A stretch of 64,000 nucleotides of DNA from Glutamicibacter sp002979865 (GCF_050030965.1 NZ_CP188297.1:1240001-1304000), one strand, 5' to 3'. Counted from the stretch's first letter, positions 32,736-42,042 are shown. Numbers and translations: made by a program. Notes: generated from the letters alone by a model not told the origin.

Positions 32736-34697
32736 ATGACCACCGAATTGGCAACAACCTCAACTCAAGTTTCAGAGGCAGCACGCCAGGAATTCTGGGA
32801 CGAAGCGGCGAACCTCTTGGATTGGGACATCCCGTGGCACACCACCAGCCGCATCATTCCGGCCGATCCGGATGCCAAGCGCGGACCGGAAATTTCTTGG
32901 TACCTCGGCGGCAAGCTGAACGCCGCAGTGAACTGCGCCGACCGCCATGTAGCTGCGGGACGCGGGCAGAAGGTCGCACTGTATTTCGAAGGCGAGCCCG
33001 GAGACCGGGTAGCCGTCACCTACAAGAATTTGCAGGAGCGGGTCTCCCAGGCAGCCAACGCCTTGGAATCCCTGGGTGTGGTGAAGGGCGACCGCGTGGT
33101 CATTTACCTGCCGGTGCTCATTGAAACAATTGTCATCACCTTGGCTTGCGCCCGCATCGGCGCCATCCACTCGCTGGTCTTCGGCGGGTTCTCCGCCGAA
33201 GCGCTGAGGTTCCGCGTGGAGGACACCAAGGCAAAGGTCCTGGTCACCACCGACGGCCAGTTCCGCCGCGGCACTTCGGTTCCGGTCAAAGGCAACGCCG
33301 ATGCGGCCGTTGCCGGCGAGAACGAAATCGAAAAGGTCCTGGTTATCCGCCGCACCGGCGACGAAATCCCGTGGACCGAAGGCCGCGACATCTGGTGGCA
33401 TGAGGTGGTTGATACCCAGTCCACCGAGCACCACGCGCAGGCATTCGATGCGGAAACACCGCTGTTCATCATGTACACCTCGGGAACCACCGGCCAGCCG
33501 AAGGGCTTGGTGCACACCACCGGCGGGTACCTGACGCAGGCGGCCACCAGCTACAACCTGCTGTTCGCCAACCCGGACGAATCCCAGCGCGCCAAGGACG
33601 TGCACTGGTGCACCGCCGACCTCGCCTGGGTCACCGCGCATACCTACGAGATCTACGGCCCGTTGGCCAATGGCGTCACCCAGGTAATCTACGAGGGCGT
33701 CCCCAACGCCCCGCACCCGGGCCGCCACTTCGAGGTCATTGAACGCTACAAGGTCACCAGCTACTACACCGCTCCCACCTTGGTCCGCTCGTTGATGGGC
33801 TGGTTCCCGGACGGCATCCCCGCTCAATACGATCTGTCCTCGGTGAAGATCGGCGGCACTGTGGGTGAAGCCGTCAATCCCGAGGCATGGAAATGGTTCC
33901 GCCAGCAGATCGGCCGGGACAGCGAAGCAGGACTGCCGATGGTTGACACCTGGTGGCAGTCCGAATCCGGCGCGACCGTGCTTTCCCCCCTGCCGACCGA
34001 TGGACATTTCAAGCCAGGCTGCGCCGCACGCGCGCTGCCGGGCATCTCGGTGGACATTGTTGACGATGGCGGCCTGAGCGTGCCGGCCAACCAGCAGGGC
34101 AATATTGTCATCACGCGCACTGGCCCGTCGATGGCCCGTACCGTATGGGGCAACCCGACGCGCTACTACACCAGCTACTGGGAACAATACGTAGAGCAGG
34201 GCTGGTTCTTGGCTGGCGACGGTGCCCGCTTCGATGAGGACGGCGATATCTACATCCTGGGCCGCACCGACGACGTGATCAATATTTCCGGCCATCGGCT
34301 TTCCACCATTGAAATCGAATCGGCATTGGTCACCCACCCCGGCGTGGTGGAAGCCGGCGTCTGCCCCACCCCGGATTCCAAGACCGGACACGCTGCAACT
34401 GCCTTCGTGGTACCGCTGGACAAGACCCTGGTTGCCGAGTCGCCTGACGAGCAGCTCGTTGCACGGCAGGCCGAATTCATTGCTGAACTCCGCAATACCG
34501 TCGCGGTGCAGATCGGCCCGATTGCCAAGCCGCGGGAAATCGTCTTGGTTCCAGATGTGCCCAAGACCCGTTCGGGCAAGATCATGCGCCGCCTGCTCAC
34601 CCAGCTGTTCGAGGGCACCACGCTCGGCGACACAACGAGCCTGCAGAATGAGCCGTGCATTCCGGAGATCAACGCGATCTGCCGCGCGCGCGGCTAA
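32736..34697 (+). CDS. acs: Acetyl-CoA synthetase (AMP-forming)
   Basis: 653 residues, full family length. Seen: FIMYTSGTTGQPKGLVHTTG (ATP loop), VDTWWQSESG, whose second Trp is the acetate-pocket residue, GWFLAGDGARFDEDGDIYIL and ISGHRLSTIEIESAL, and the C-terminal PKTRSGKIMRRLL holding the acetylatable Lys. It activates acetate to acetyl-CoA. It lies 76 bases behind ssuC in the same direction with no terminator between, so it may be read from the sulfonate operon. If so, it could use the carbon left after desulfonation (acetate or a relative); this is inference. A strong terminator follows. Confidence 0.9.
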   Translation: MTTELATTSTQVSEAARQEFWDEAANLLDWDIPWHTTSRIIPADPDAKRGPEISWYLGGKLNAAVNCADRHVAAGRGQKVALYFEGEPGDRVAVTYKNLQERVSQAANALESLGVVKGDRVVIYLPVLIETIVITLACARIGAIHSLVFGGFSAEALRFRVEDTKAKVLVTTDGQFRRGTSVPVKGNADAAVAGENEIEKVLVIRRTGDEIPWTEGRDIWWHEVVDTQSTEHHAQAFDAETPLFIMYTSGTTGQPKGLVHTTGGYLTQAATSYNLLFANPDESQRAKDVHWCTADLAWVTAHTYEIYGPLANGVTQVIYEGVPNAPHPGRHFEVIERYKVTSYYTAPTLVRSLMGWFPDGIPAQYDLSSVKIGGTVGEAVNPEAWKWFRQQIGRDSEAGLPMVDTWWQSESGATVLSPLPTDGHFKPGCAARALPGISVDIVDDGGLSVPANQQGNIVITRTGPSMARTVWGNPTRYYTSYWEQYVEQGWFLAGDGARFDEDGDIYILGRTDDVINISGHRLSTIEIESALVTHPGVVEAGVCPTPDSKTGHAATAFVVPLDKTLVAESPDEQLVARQAEFIAELRNTVAVQIGPIAKPREIVLVPDVPKTRSGKIMRRLLTQLFEGTTLGDTTSLQNEPCIPEINAICRARG

Positions 34698-34726
34698 TCG
34701 CTGCTCCCAGGCCCCTTGGGGTTAAA

Positions 34727-34768
34727 CAAATGAAGCTTCTTCCCCGGCGGGGGAAGAAGCTTCATTTG
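34727..34768. terminator. Bidirectional terminator
   Basis: A perfect 19-bp stem (CAAATGAAGCTTCTTCCCC and complement) with loop GGCG between convergent acs and the BCCT gene. Confidence 0.92.
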
Positions 34769-34777
34769 ATTTGCCGG

Positions 34778-36649
34778 TTAGGAATCCCCGGTCGTTGGCT
34801 TCTGGCTCTGGCCATCGGCCGCAGTGTTCTTGCCGTCCTGCACCGGGTCAGCGGCGGCTTCGGTGGCGAAGAGCTTCCCTTCGGAGGCCTTGCCCTCGGC
34901 ACTGACCAAAGGAATTTCGGTGGTCATCAAGCTGAACTGGCTGCCCTCATGGCGGTCAACCGCTTGGCCCACGGACTGCTCCAGGACCTTTCGAGCCACC
35001 TTGCCGCGAAGCACCAGCGGATCCTTGCTCAGGTCCTTCCACAACGCCACGCAGAGCAGGAGCATCACAATCACGAATGGCAGCGCCGAAACAATGGTGA
35101 TGTTCTTCAGCCCGGTCAATGCCTCCGCCGGATGATCGCCGCCAGCCAGCAGCATCACCGCGGCCACAGCGCCGGTGGCCACGCCCCAGAAGATCACGGC
35201 CTTCTTGGATGGCTCTTCAGCGCCGCGTTCGCTGAGCGCACCCATCACGATCGAGGCCGAGTCTGCGCCGGTCACGAAGAAGATTGCAATCAGCAGCACG
35301 GTGACGACCATCAGCACGGTAGCCATCCAGCCCGACAGCGGGAGGCGCCCAAGCATGTCGAAGAGGATCAAATCGAAGTCGATATCTGGTACGCCGTCAA
35401 CAATGCTGGCCAGCTTTTCCCCGGTTTCCCCGGAGCGTTCAGCGCGTTCCTGAATACCGATTGCGCCACCGCCGAAGATTGCAAACCAAATCAGGGTGAC
35501 ACTGGATGGAACGAGCAGCACGCCGGTGACGAACTGGCGAATAGTGCGGCCACGGGAAATGCGGGCGATGAACAAGCCTACGAATGGGCTCCAAGAGATC
35601 CACCATGCCCAGTAGAAGACAGTCCACGAGGACAGCCAATCAGACATTGCGCCATCGCCGGCAGCCGTACGCGAAGCCATCTCCGGCAAGTCGCCGATGA
35701 AAGCGCCAATGGCATTGGGAATGACGTTCAGGATGAACAGAGTTGGGCCGCCAATGAAAACGATCAATGCGATGATCAATGCCAATACCATGTTGGTGTT
35801 GGACAACCACTGGATACCTCGCTCGATGCCGGAAACGGCAGAAGCGACAAACAATGCCGTCAGAATGCCAATGATGATAACCAGAACGCCGGAGCCGACC
35901 TTCTCCATCATCCCGATGGCCTGGATGCCGCCGCCAATCTGCAATGCGCCCAGACCCAGCGAACAAGCCGAGCCGAAGAGGGTGGCGATGATGGCCAGGA
36001 TATTGATGGTGCGCCCGCCCCAACCATGGATGGCGCGGTCGCCGAAGATCGAGCTGAACATGGCTGAGAAAAGCTGGGGGCGTCCCAGCCGGAAGCTGCC
36101 GTAAGCCATGCCCAAGCCAACGATGGCGTACATGGCCCATGGGAATAGGGTCCAGTGGAAGAGCGTGGTGCCCATGGCGGTGCTCAGGGCATCACTGGTG
36201 GAACCTTCCACCGTTCCCGGAGGAGGCGACATGTAGAAGTACAGCGGCTCGCCTACGCCGTAGAAGACCAAGCCGATGCCCATGCCGGTTGCGAACATCA
36301 TCGAGATCCACGAGACCGTGGAGAACTTTGGCGTCTCGCCGTCCTTGCCCAGCGGGATGCGTCCGAAGTTCTTGGCCGCTACGACGATGGCGAAGACCGC
36401 GAAAACCGCGGCAGCGATGACAAAAAGCCAGCCAGTGTTGGTGATAACCCAATCAAGGGCCGCACTGGAGGCCTTGCCCAGCCCTTCCGGGGTAGCGAAA
36501 CCCCAAATGATAAATGCCAGCGCTAGAACGCCGGCAATTCCGAATACCCAGTAATCCGTACCGGAAAGTGAGTACTTCTTAGGTCGTCTGTGACGAACTG
36601 AATGCAGTTCCTCGACGAGGTCTACGATTGATTGATCCGTCTGCTTCAT
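34778..36649 (-). CDS. BCCT-family betaine/choline-type transporter
   Basis: 623 residues with about twelve membrane helices. GMGIGLVFYGVGEPLYFY in helix 3 and the tryptophan box WAWWISWSPFVGLFIARISR in helix 8 are diagnostic of betaine-carnitine-choline transporters. The glycine-rich GMGIG pattern points to Na+-coupled uptake as in BetP. An acidic, hydrophilic C-tail of about 80 residues could be an osmosensing tail. It likely imports a compatible solute. The start ATG 36649 is preceded by GAAGGAA. Two very small reading frames lie upstream in the same direction. Confidence 0.92.
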   Translation of the reverse strand: MKQTDQSIVDLVEELHSVRHRRPKKYSLSGTDYWVFGIAGVLALAFIIWGFATPEGLGKASSAALDWVITNTGWLFVIAAAVFAVFAIVVAAKNFGRIPLGKDGETPKFSTVSWISMMFATGMGIGLVFYGVGEPLYFYMSPPPGTVEGSTSDALSTAMGTTLFHWTLFPWAMYAIVGLGMAYGSFRLGRPQLFSAMFSSIFGDRAIHGWGGRTINILAIIATLFGSACSLGLGALQIGGGIQAIGMMEKVGSGVLVIIIGILTALFVASAVSGIERGIQWLSNTNMVLALIIALIVFIGGPTLFILNVIPNAIGAFIGDLPEMASRTAAGDGAMSDWLSSWTVFYWAWWISWSPFVGLFIARISRGRTIRQFVTGVLLVPSSVTLIWFAIFGGGAIGIQERAERSGETGEKLASIVDGVPDIDFDLILFDMLGRLPLSGWMATVLMVVTVLLIAIFFVTGADSASIVMGALSERGAEEPSKKAVIFWGVATGAVAAVMLLAGGDHPAEALTGLKNITIVSALPFVIVMLLLCVALWKDLSKDPLVLRGKVARKVLEQSVGQAVDRHEGSQFSLMTTEIPLVSAEGKASEGKLFATEAAADPVQDGKNTAADGQSQKPTTGDS

Positions 36650-36844
36650 TGCGTTCTTCCTTCACTGGTGAGATCCCGCGGAGAAGATCCGGGCGGAATC
36701 TGCCGAGCCATCGCCTCTCGAGTAAACGATCGCCATGCAGTGTGATTGATTGCGAATTGCTTTTCGGGTGTCGGTCCGTTGTGTCTAAATCTAGCGTTGG
36801 AGCAGCCTGAAAGAAACAGCTATTCTCCGCTGATATCCCGCGAA

Positions 36845-36964
36845 TTATTTCTGCGAGTTGACCCGATTTAGCACGAATTTGACACGATAAATCCCAAAAT
36901 GGGCCTTTTCCAGCATGGTCGACATCTCATCAAGGGTCAAATCTGTTCCTTGATTTCTCGCCAT
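36845..36964 (-). CDS. Possible 39-residue small protein
   Basis: An ATG at 36964 follows GGAGG by seven bases, an excellent ribosome site. The product starts MARNQGTDLTLDEMSTMLEK and ends VLNRVNSQK; it is soluble, charged and probably helical. No family is recognised. It is 195 bases upstream of the BCCT gene on the same strand. Its start lies inside the 3' end of a second short frame, which suggests coupling. Confidence 0.4.
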   Translation of the reverse strand: MARNQGTDLTLDEMSTMLEKAHFGIYRVKFVLNRVNSQK

Positions 36965-37110
36965 TTTCGGACCTCCGCCGCCCCAGGATCACGTTGTTTA
37001 CGCTGGCATCACCATCTATGTGAGCTTCCTCGCCCCATGGAGTTTTCCACTCCTTGCCCCCGCGAAATCATCAAATGACCGGAAATATTCTTGGAGTCAA
37101 AATCGCTCAT
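36930..37110 (-). other. Short reading frame with apparent frameshift at a G5 run
   Basis: ATG 37110 follows AGGAAAGG and opens MSDFDSKNISGHLMISRG, but the frame stops after 33 codons (37009). Removing one G from the run of five at about 37060 joins it to an open frame reading KEWKTPWGEEAHIDGDASV and ending at 36930, which overlaps the start of the 39-residue frame. Either a decayed gene, a programmed slip, or a sequencing error. Not recognised. Confidence 0.35.
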
Positions 37111-37272
37111 TATTGCCTTTCCTATTCCTGGTGAAATCTCTATGATTCCGCAATTTTTCTCCCCGGAAGCACGTCATGCCTGAACATGTCGGTTACGGAA
37201 TACTTACTAATGAGCCATTGATCCAACCAGCGAACCGGGGTCCACCAACTTTTAACGTGAAATACACTGGAA

Positions 37273-37297
37273 CTTATCTTGACTGATTCAAAATAAG
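37273..37297. promoter_or_regulatory. Fur-type operator upstream of furA
   Basis: A 25-bp imperfect palindrome: outer arms CTTAT / ATAAG and inner arms TTGA / TCAA are exact around a central GA. It ends 17 bases before the furA start. In actinobacteria FurA represses its own operon with katG from such AT-rich sites; no ribosome site is seen before furA, which suggests a leaderless message. Confidence 0.7.
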
Positions 37298-37313
37298 CAG
37301 GCATGCTGGGTAC

Positions 37314-37742
37314 ATGACATCACAGGCAGGGATCGAGCAGGTGCTGAAGGCGGCATCGATGCGGGTCACGCAACCGCGCGTTGCGGTACTTTCCGCCGTC
37401 GCAGCGCACCCGCACGCGGATACCGAAACCATCATTTCGGCTGTCCGTGAAGATCACCCCAATGTGTCGCACCAAGCTGTCTACGATTCACTCAGGCTCT
37501 TCACGAAGCTGGGTGTCATTCGGCAGATACAGCCACAGGGCCATACCGCCCGCTATGAAGCCCGCGTTGGCGACAATCACCACCATGTGGTGTGCCGCCA
37601 GTGTGGAAAGCTGGCGGACGTCGACTGCGCTGTCGGCGGCGCCCCGTGCCTGCATGCTTCCAATGACCACGGGTTCAGCATTGATGAAGCCGAAGTGATC
37701 TATTGGGGCACCTGCCCGGGTTGCCAGGCTGCGAACGCATAG
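37314..37742 (+). CDS. furA: FurA-type ferric uptake/peroxide regulator
   Basis: 142 residues. The winged helix has MRVTQPRVAVLSAVAAHPHADTE and HQAVYDSLRLFTKLGV; the metal-binding part has HHHVVCRQCGKLADVDC and a second pair CPGC, the structural zinc site. Being followed after 103 bases by katG identifies it as the FurA branch, which represses katG and is relieved by peroxide. Start at ATG 37314, right after the palindrome. Confidence 0.92.
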   Translation: MTSQAGIEQVLKAASMRVTQPRVAVLSAVAAHPHADTETIISAVREDHPNVSHQAVYDSLRLFTKLGVIRQIQPQGHTARYEARVGDNHHHVVCRQCGKLADVDCAVGGAPCLHASNDHGFSIDEAEVIYWGTCPGCQAANA

Positions 37743-37845
37743 TTGCTGTCTAAGTAAACCCCTAGATTTGCCATCGTCATCAGCGCAGCTGCTGTGCGAT
37801 GGATAAAACCAGATAAACCCTAAACAATCCGGAAGGAAAGAGCAC

Positions 37846-40029
37846 ATGTCTGAGATGACTGCAGGTCAGTGCCCAGTAGTTGGCGGCGCGGGTCGAATTC
37901 ACCCTACCCAGGGCAATGCCAACACCGAATGGTGGCCGAATAAGCTGAATCTGAGGATTCTGGCCAAGAACCAGCAGGTTTCCAACCCGCTGGACGAGAA
38001 CTTCGACTACATTGAAGCCTTCAATGCCCTCGACTTGTCGGCAGTAAAAGCCGACCTGACCGAAATCATGACCCAGTCGCACGACTGGTGGCCAGCAGAC
38101 TTCGGCCACTACGGCCCGTTCTTCATCCGCATGGCTTGGCACTCCGCAGGCACCTACCGCTCGCACGACGGCCGTGGCGGCGGCGGCGCAGGCCAGCAGC
38201 GCTTCGCTCCGCTGAACTCGTGGCCTGACAACGTTTCGCTGGACAAGGCTCGCCGCCTGCTGTGGCCAGTGAAGAAGAAGTACGGCCAGTCGATTTCCTG
38301 GGCCGACCTTATCCTGCTGGCTGGCAATGTGGCTCTGGAAGACATGGGCTTCGAGACCTTCGGTTTCGCCGGCGGCCGCAAGGACGTTTGGGAAGCAGAT
38401 GACGATGTCTACTGGGGCCCTGAAAAGGTCTGGCTGGACAGCGAACGCTACACCGGCAAGCGAGACCTGGATGCTCCTCTGGCAGCAGTGCAGATGGGCC
38501 TGATCTACGTGAATCCTGAGGGTCCTGACGGAAATCCGGATCCGCTGGCCTCGGCCGTAGACATCCGCGAAACCTTCCGCCGCATGGGCATGAACGACGA
38601 GGAGACCGTCGCGCTGATCGCCGGTGGCCACACCTTCGGCAAGACCCACGGCGCGCATGCCGATGACAAGATCGGCCCGGATCCAGAAGCAGCTCCGCTC
38701 GAAATGCAGGGACTGGGCTGGAAGAACGGCCACGGCACCGGCAAGGGCGCGGACACCGTCTCCTCGGGTCTTGAAGTCACCTGGACCTACCACCCAACCC
38801 GCTGGGACAACGAGTTCTTCCACATCCTCTTCGCCTACGAATGGGAACTGTTCGAATCCCCAGCAGGCGCCAAGCAGTGGCGCCCGGTCAACAATGGCGG
38901 AGCCGGCTTGGTCCAGCCTGCATTCGAGACCTTGGAACACCGCGAGCCACGCATGCTTACCAGCGACCTGGCCCTGCGCTTCGACCCGGTCTACGGCCCG
39001 ATCTCCAAGAACTTCAAGGAGAACCCAGACCAGTTCGCAGACGCCTTCGCCCGCGCATGGTTCAAGCTGACCCACCGTGACATGGGCCCGAAGTCCCGCT
39101 ACTTCGGCCCAGAGGTTCCTGCTGAGGACCTGCTCTGGCAGGATCCACTGCCAGCAGCTCCGCAGACCACCTTGGGTGCAACTGAAGTTGCCGCACTTAA
39201 AGCCCTGATCAACGATTCGGGACTGACCGTCCAGCAGCTGGTATCCACGGCTTGGAAGGCCGCTTCGACCTTCCGCAGCTCGGATAAGCGCGGCGGCGTC
39301 AACGGCGGCCGCATCCGCCTGGAACCACAGGTCTCCTGGAGCGTGAACCAGCCTGAACAGCTCAAGCCGGTAATTGCCAAGCTGGAAGAGATTGTTGACA
39401 ACTTCAACGCCACTTCCGGGATCAAGGCTTCCTTCGCGGACGTCGTTGTCCTAGCCGGCAACGTCGGAGTCGAGCAGGCAGCCCTGGCAGCTGGCCAGCA
39501 GGTCGAGGTTCCATTCACCCCGGGCCGCGTAGACGCAACCCAGGAGCAAACCGACGTTGACCAGTTCGCATGGCTGGAACCAGTTTCCGACGGATTCCGC
39601 AACTACGACTCGGGCTTCGTCAAGCTGCCTAGCGAGTACTTGCTGATCGACCGCGCGAATCTGCTGGGCCTCTCGGCACCGGAAGCTACCGTACTGCTCG
39701 GTGGACTGCGCGTCATCGGCAATAACTGGGACGGCTCCAACTTGGGCGTCTTCACCGACACCCCAGGCGCGTTGACCAACGACTTCTTCGCGAACCTGCT
39801 GGAGCTGGGGTTGGAATGGACCCCGTCCGCTGACGAACAGACCTACACCACCACCGATGGCCGCTGGACCGGTAGCCGCGTGGATCTGGTCTTCGGTGCC
39901 AACTCCGAGCTGCGTGCACTGGCCGAGGTTTACGCTTCGGATGATGCCAAGGAGAAGTTCGTCAATGACTTCGCCTCCGCTTGGGCCAAGCTCATGGACG
40001 CAGATCGCTTCGAACTGCGCAGCAAGTAG
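37846..40029 (+). CDS. katG: Catalase-peroxidase
   Basis: 727 residues, full length, two-domain haem peroxidase. The distal site IRMAWHSAGTYR holds Arg, Trp and His; the Trp, the Tyr in MGLIYVNPEGPDGNP and the Met in RRMGMNDEE are the three residues of the covalent Trp-Tyr-Met adduct needed for catalase activity, so the enzyme should be bifunctional. The proximal His is in IAGGHTFGKTHGAH. Start at ATG 37846 behind GGAAGGAAAGAG; ATG 37855 is an alternative. It is followed by a strong terminator and controlled with furA. Confidence 0.97.
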   Translation: MSEMTAGQCPVVGGAGRIHPTQGNANTEWWPNKLNLRILAKNQQVSNPLDENFDYIEAFNALDLSAVKADLTEIMTQSHDWWPADFGHYGPFFIRMAWHSAGTYRSHDGRGGGGAGQQRFAPLNSWPDNVSLDKARRLLWPVKKKYGQSISWADLILLAGNVALEDMGFETFGFAGGRKDVWEADDDVYWGPEKVWLDSERYTGKRDLDAPLAAVQMGLIYVNPEGPDGNPDPLASAVDIRETFRRMGMNDEETVALIAGGHTFGKTHGAHADDKIGPDPEAAPLEMQGLGWKNGHGTGKGADTVSSGLEVTWTYHPTRWDNEFFHILFAYEWELFESPAGAKQWRPVNNGGAGLVQPAFETLEHREPRMLTSDLALRFDPVYGPISKNFKENPDQFADAFARAWFKLTHRDMGPKSRYFGPEVPAEDLLWQDPLPAAPQTTLGATEVAALKALINDSGLTVQQLVSTAWKAASTFRSSDKRGGVNGGRIRLEPQVSWSVNQPEQLKPVIAKLEEIVDNFNATSGIKASFADVVVLAGNVGVEQAALAAGQQVEVPFTPGRVDATQEQTDVDQFAWLEPVSDGFRNYDSGFVKLPSEYLLIDRANLLGLSAPEATVLLGGLRVIGNNWDGSNLGVFTDTPGALTNDFFANLLELGLEWTPSADEQTYTTTDGRWTGSRVDLVFGANSELRALAEVYASDDAKEKFVNDFASAWAKLMDADRFELRSK

Positions 40030-40059
40030 CAGCTGCTGGGCTGCAAGCCCGTAGCAATT

Positions 40060-40110
40060 AGTGCTGGGCTGCTGCTTCCCGCAAGGGAGGCAGCAGCCCA
40101 GCACTTGTTT
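40060..40110 (+). terminator. Rho-independent terminator after katG
   Basis: Arms AGTGCTGGGCTGCTGC (40060-40075) and its complement (40090-40105) are perfect, with an inner TTCCC/GGGAG extension, then TGTTT. Confidence 0.9.
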
Positions 40111-40127
40111 CATGCGGGAACTGCCCG

Positions 40128-40757
40128 TCAGAACAGCGTCGCGGCGCCGCTGGCGAAGTCCGGGTTCTCCAGCTTCAGCAGCTCGGACTTGGCTTCCAAG
40201 CCTCCCAGGTAGCCGCCCAATGAACCATCGGTGCGCAGCACCCGATGGCAGGGCAGCACGATGGGAATCGGGTTGGTGGCGCAGGCTGAACCGACGGCCC
40301 GCACCGCCTTCGGCTTGCCGATCTGCTGCGCCAGCTGGGCGTAGCTCAAGGTACGCCCGTAATCGATATGACCCAGTTCCAGCTGCACCTGGCGGCGGAA
40401 CTCGGTGGAGAGCTGCAAGTCCACCGGAAGATCGAAGCCATGCCGTTGGCCCGCGAAATACTCATCCAGTTGCCGGACGGCACCATCCAAGCTCGACTTG
40501 TCGCGCAGGATCCGCGGGCTGAGCCTTTCCGAGAGCACCTCCAGAATCCGGTCATGGCCTTCGGATTCAAAAGCGACCCGCACCAGCCCGGCATCGGTAC
40601 TGGCCAGCAGCAAGGCCCCCACGGGGCTATCGACCACGCGATAGGCAACATCAACAAGTTCCAGTGCACGGGCCCGTTCAACGAGCCGGCCCTGCAGCGA
40701 GTCGAGGATTTGCGCTTCAGCGGCCGTAGCCTGCTGCCGATAATTTTTTCCGTTCAT
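40128..40757 (-). CDS. ogt: Methylated-DNA-protein-cysteine methyltransferase
   Basis: 209 residues. The active site IVLPCHRVLRTDG, the DNA-binding helix RAVGSACATNPIP and GGYLGGLEAKSELL identify an O6-alkylguanine alkyltransferase that repairs alkylated guanine by a suicide reaction. Start at ATG 40757, which overlaps the sigma-factor stop in an ATGA arrangement and follows GGGAG; ATG 40772 is also in frame. Translation should be coupled to the sigma gene. Confidence 0.9.
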   Translation of the reverse strand: MNGKNYRQQATAAEAQILDSLQGRLVERARALELVDVAYRVVDSPVGALLLASTDAGLVRVAFESEGHDRILEVLSERLSPRILRDKSSLDGAVRQLDEYFAGQRHGFDLPVDLQLSTEFRRQVQLELGHIDYGRTLSYAQLAQQIGKPKAVRAVGSACATNPIPIVLPCHRVLRTDGSLGGYLGGLEAKSELLKLENPDFASGAATLF

Positions 40758-41251
40758 GGCTGCTCCCGCCATAGTTCTTGGTCATCCATCCGGGCCCGCA
40801 GATTCTTGATCCCATCGGCCCCCGAACGCCGGGCGGCAGCTTCGGTGCCGGAAAGGATTCCGGCAATTTGCGCGTAGCTCATTCCGCCCAGGTAGCGGTA
40901 GGCCACCACCTGCCGCTGCTTGCCAGGAAGCTGGTTCACCTCATGCCACAGCTGCAGGTTTTCCAACTGCAGATCCGGCCGTTGGGCCGATGGGGCCAGG
41001 CTGTCCACGTCTTGGCCGACGAGGATTTCCGGCTTGTTCCTGCGCAACTCGTCAATGGCTTTATTCCGGGCAATACGCACTAGCCATGCCAGGACATTGG
41101 CGTCTTCAGGCAGTTGCGGGTACGCCTTGAGCGCGGCGAGGAACGTTTCGGACCAGGCGTCTTGCGCGCGGTGCTCATCAAGCAGGGCACGGCAAACGCG
41201 CAGGACGTTCAGTCCATAGTCCTGGACTATCCGCTCGAACGGTGCTTGCAT
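40754..41251 (-). CDS. ECF-type sigma factor
   Basis: 165 residues of the sigma-70 family with regions 2 and 4 only: AQDAWSETFLAALKAYPQLP and AWLVRIARNKAIDELRR (region 2), and LPGKQRQVVAYRYLGGMSYAQIAGILSGTEAAARR (region 4 helix-turn-helix). The 3' end overlaps the alkyltransferase start by 4 bases. No anti-sigma gene is adjacent. The pairing suggests a role in alkylation response, possibly as a transcription factor for ogt; that is inference. Confidence 0.85.
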   Translation of the reverse strand: MQAPFERIVQDYGLNVLRVCRALLDEHRAQDAWSETFLAALKAYPQLPEDANVLAWLVRIARNKAIDELRRNKPEILVGQDVDSLAPSAQRPDLQLENLQLWHEVNQLPGKQRQVVAYRYLGGMSYAQIAGILSGTEAAARRSGADGIKNLRARMDDQELWREQP

Positions 41252-41367
41252 GGCTCTCCTGGAATTCTTGCGCCTTCATGGCTTCTCACCATGTAAACGT
41301 ACGAGGAGACCATTTTGTGAGGCGTGAACGAAAAAAAATTTACTTCTCGCAGAGACCCCATGGATTC

Positions 41368-41928
41368 CTAGAATGCCACCAGATCCAATTCGCTGGCGAT
41401 CTGCTCAAGGCGGATCAAGTCCAAGTGGAGCATTTCGCCATTTTCCACGCCTTGGGGATCCGTGGTTCCGGCCAATGCGTCGCGGATGGTGCGCATGGTG
41501 GCCCCATGGCTGACAATCATGACCTTGCGCCCGGCATGCCTGCTGGCCAAGTCCAGCAGCGCTGGCACTGCACGGCTCAAGATCTGGGCACGCGGCTCAC
41601 GCAGGTCCTTGGCAGCAGCCGATTCCGCTTCGCTGACCTCGGCCATGATCCGGCCTTCCAGCGGGCCGAAGCCGCGTTCAATGAGTTCCGGAACAGCGTT
41701 CCCCGTCTCAGCCCCGATCTGCTGGGCAATCAGCGCGGCAGTTTCCTGGGCACGTTCCAAGGGTGAAGCAAGTACCAGCGACCAATTCTGGCCGATGAGC
41801 CTGCGTCCGACCTCGCGAGCCTGTTCGCGCCCGGTATCGTTCAACGGAATATCGGTTCGTCCCTGCAAGCGTCCTGCAAGGTTCCAGTCTGTCTGCCCGT
41901 GTCGAACCAATGCCAGAGAAGTATCCAT
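41368..41928 (-). CDS. Histidine phosphatase family protein
   Basis: 186 residues. LALVRHGQTDWNLAGRLQGR gives the phospho-accepting His, ASPLERAQETAALIA the second Arg, and MIVSHGATMRTIRDAL the second His. It belongs to the phosphoglycerate-mutase-like phosphatases; substrate unknown. It stands alone, divergent from the SAM-riboswitch operon. Confidence 0.9.
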   Translation of the reverse strand: MDTSLALVRHGQTDWNLAGRLQGRTDIPLNDTGREQAREVGRRLIGQNWSLVLASPLERAQETAALIAQQIGAETGNAVPELIERGFGPLEGRIMAEVSEAESAAAKDLREPRAQILSRAVPALLDLASRHAGRKVMIVSHGATMRTIRDALAGTTDPQGVENGEMLHLDLIRLEQIASELDLVAF

Positions 41929-42042
41929 GAATCCAGCCTAACCGGGGCAACAGGTATCGAAGAATCTCCGATATCAGCTCCAATACGCAACGTTACGACT
42001 CATAGTTGGGTCACGAACGGTCATGTTGCGAAGATTATTACA

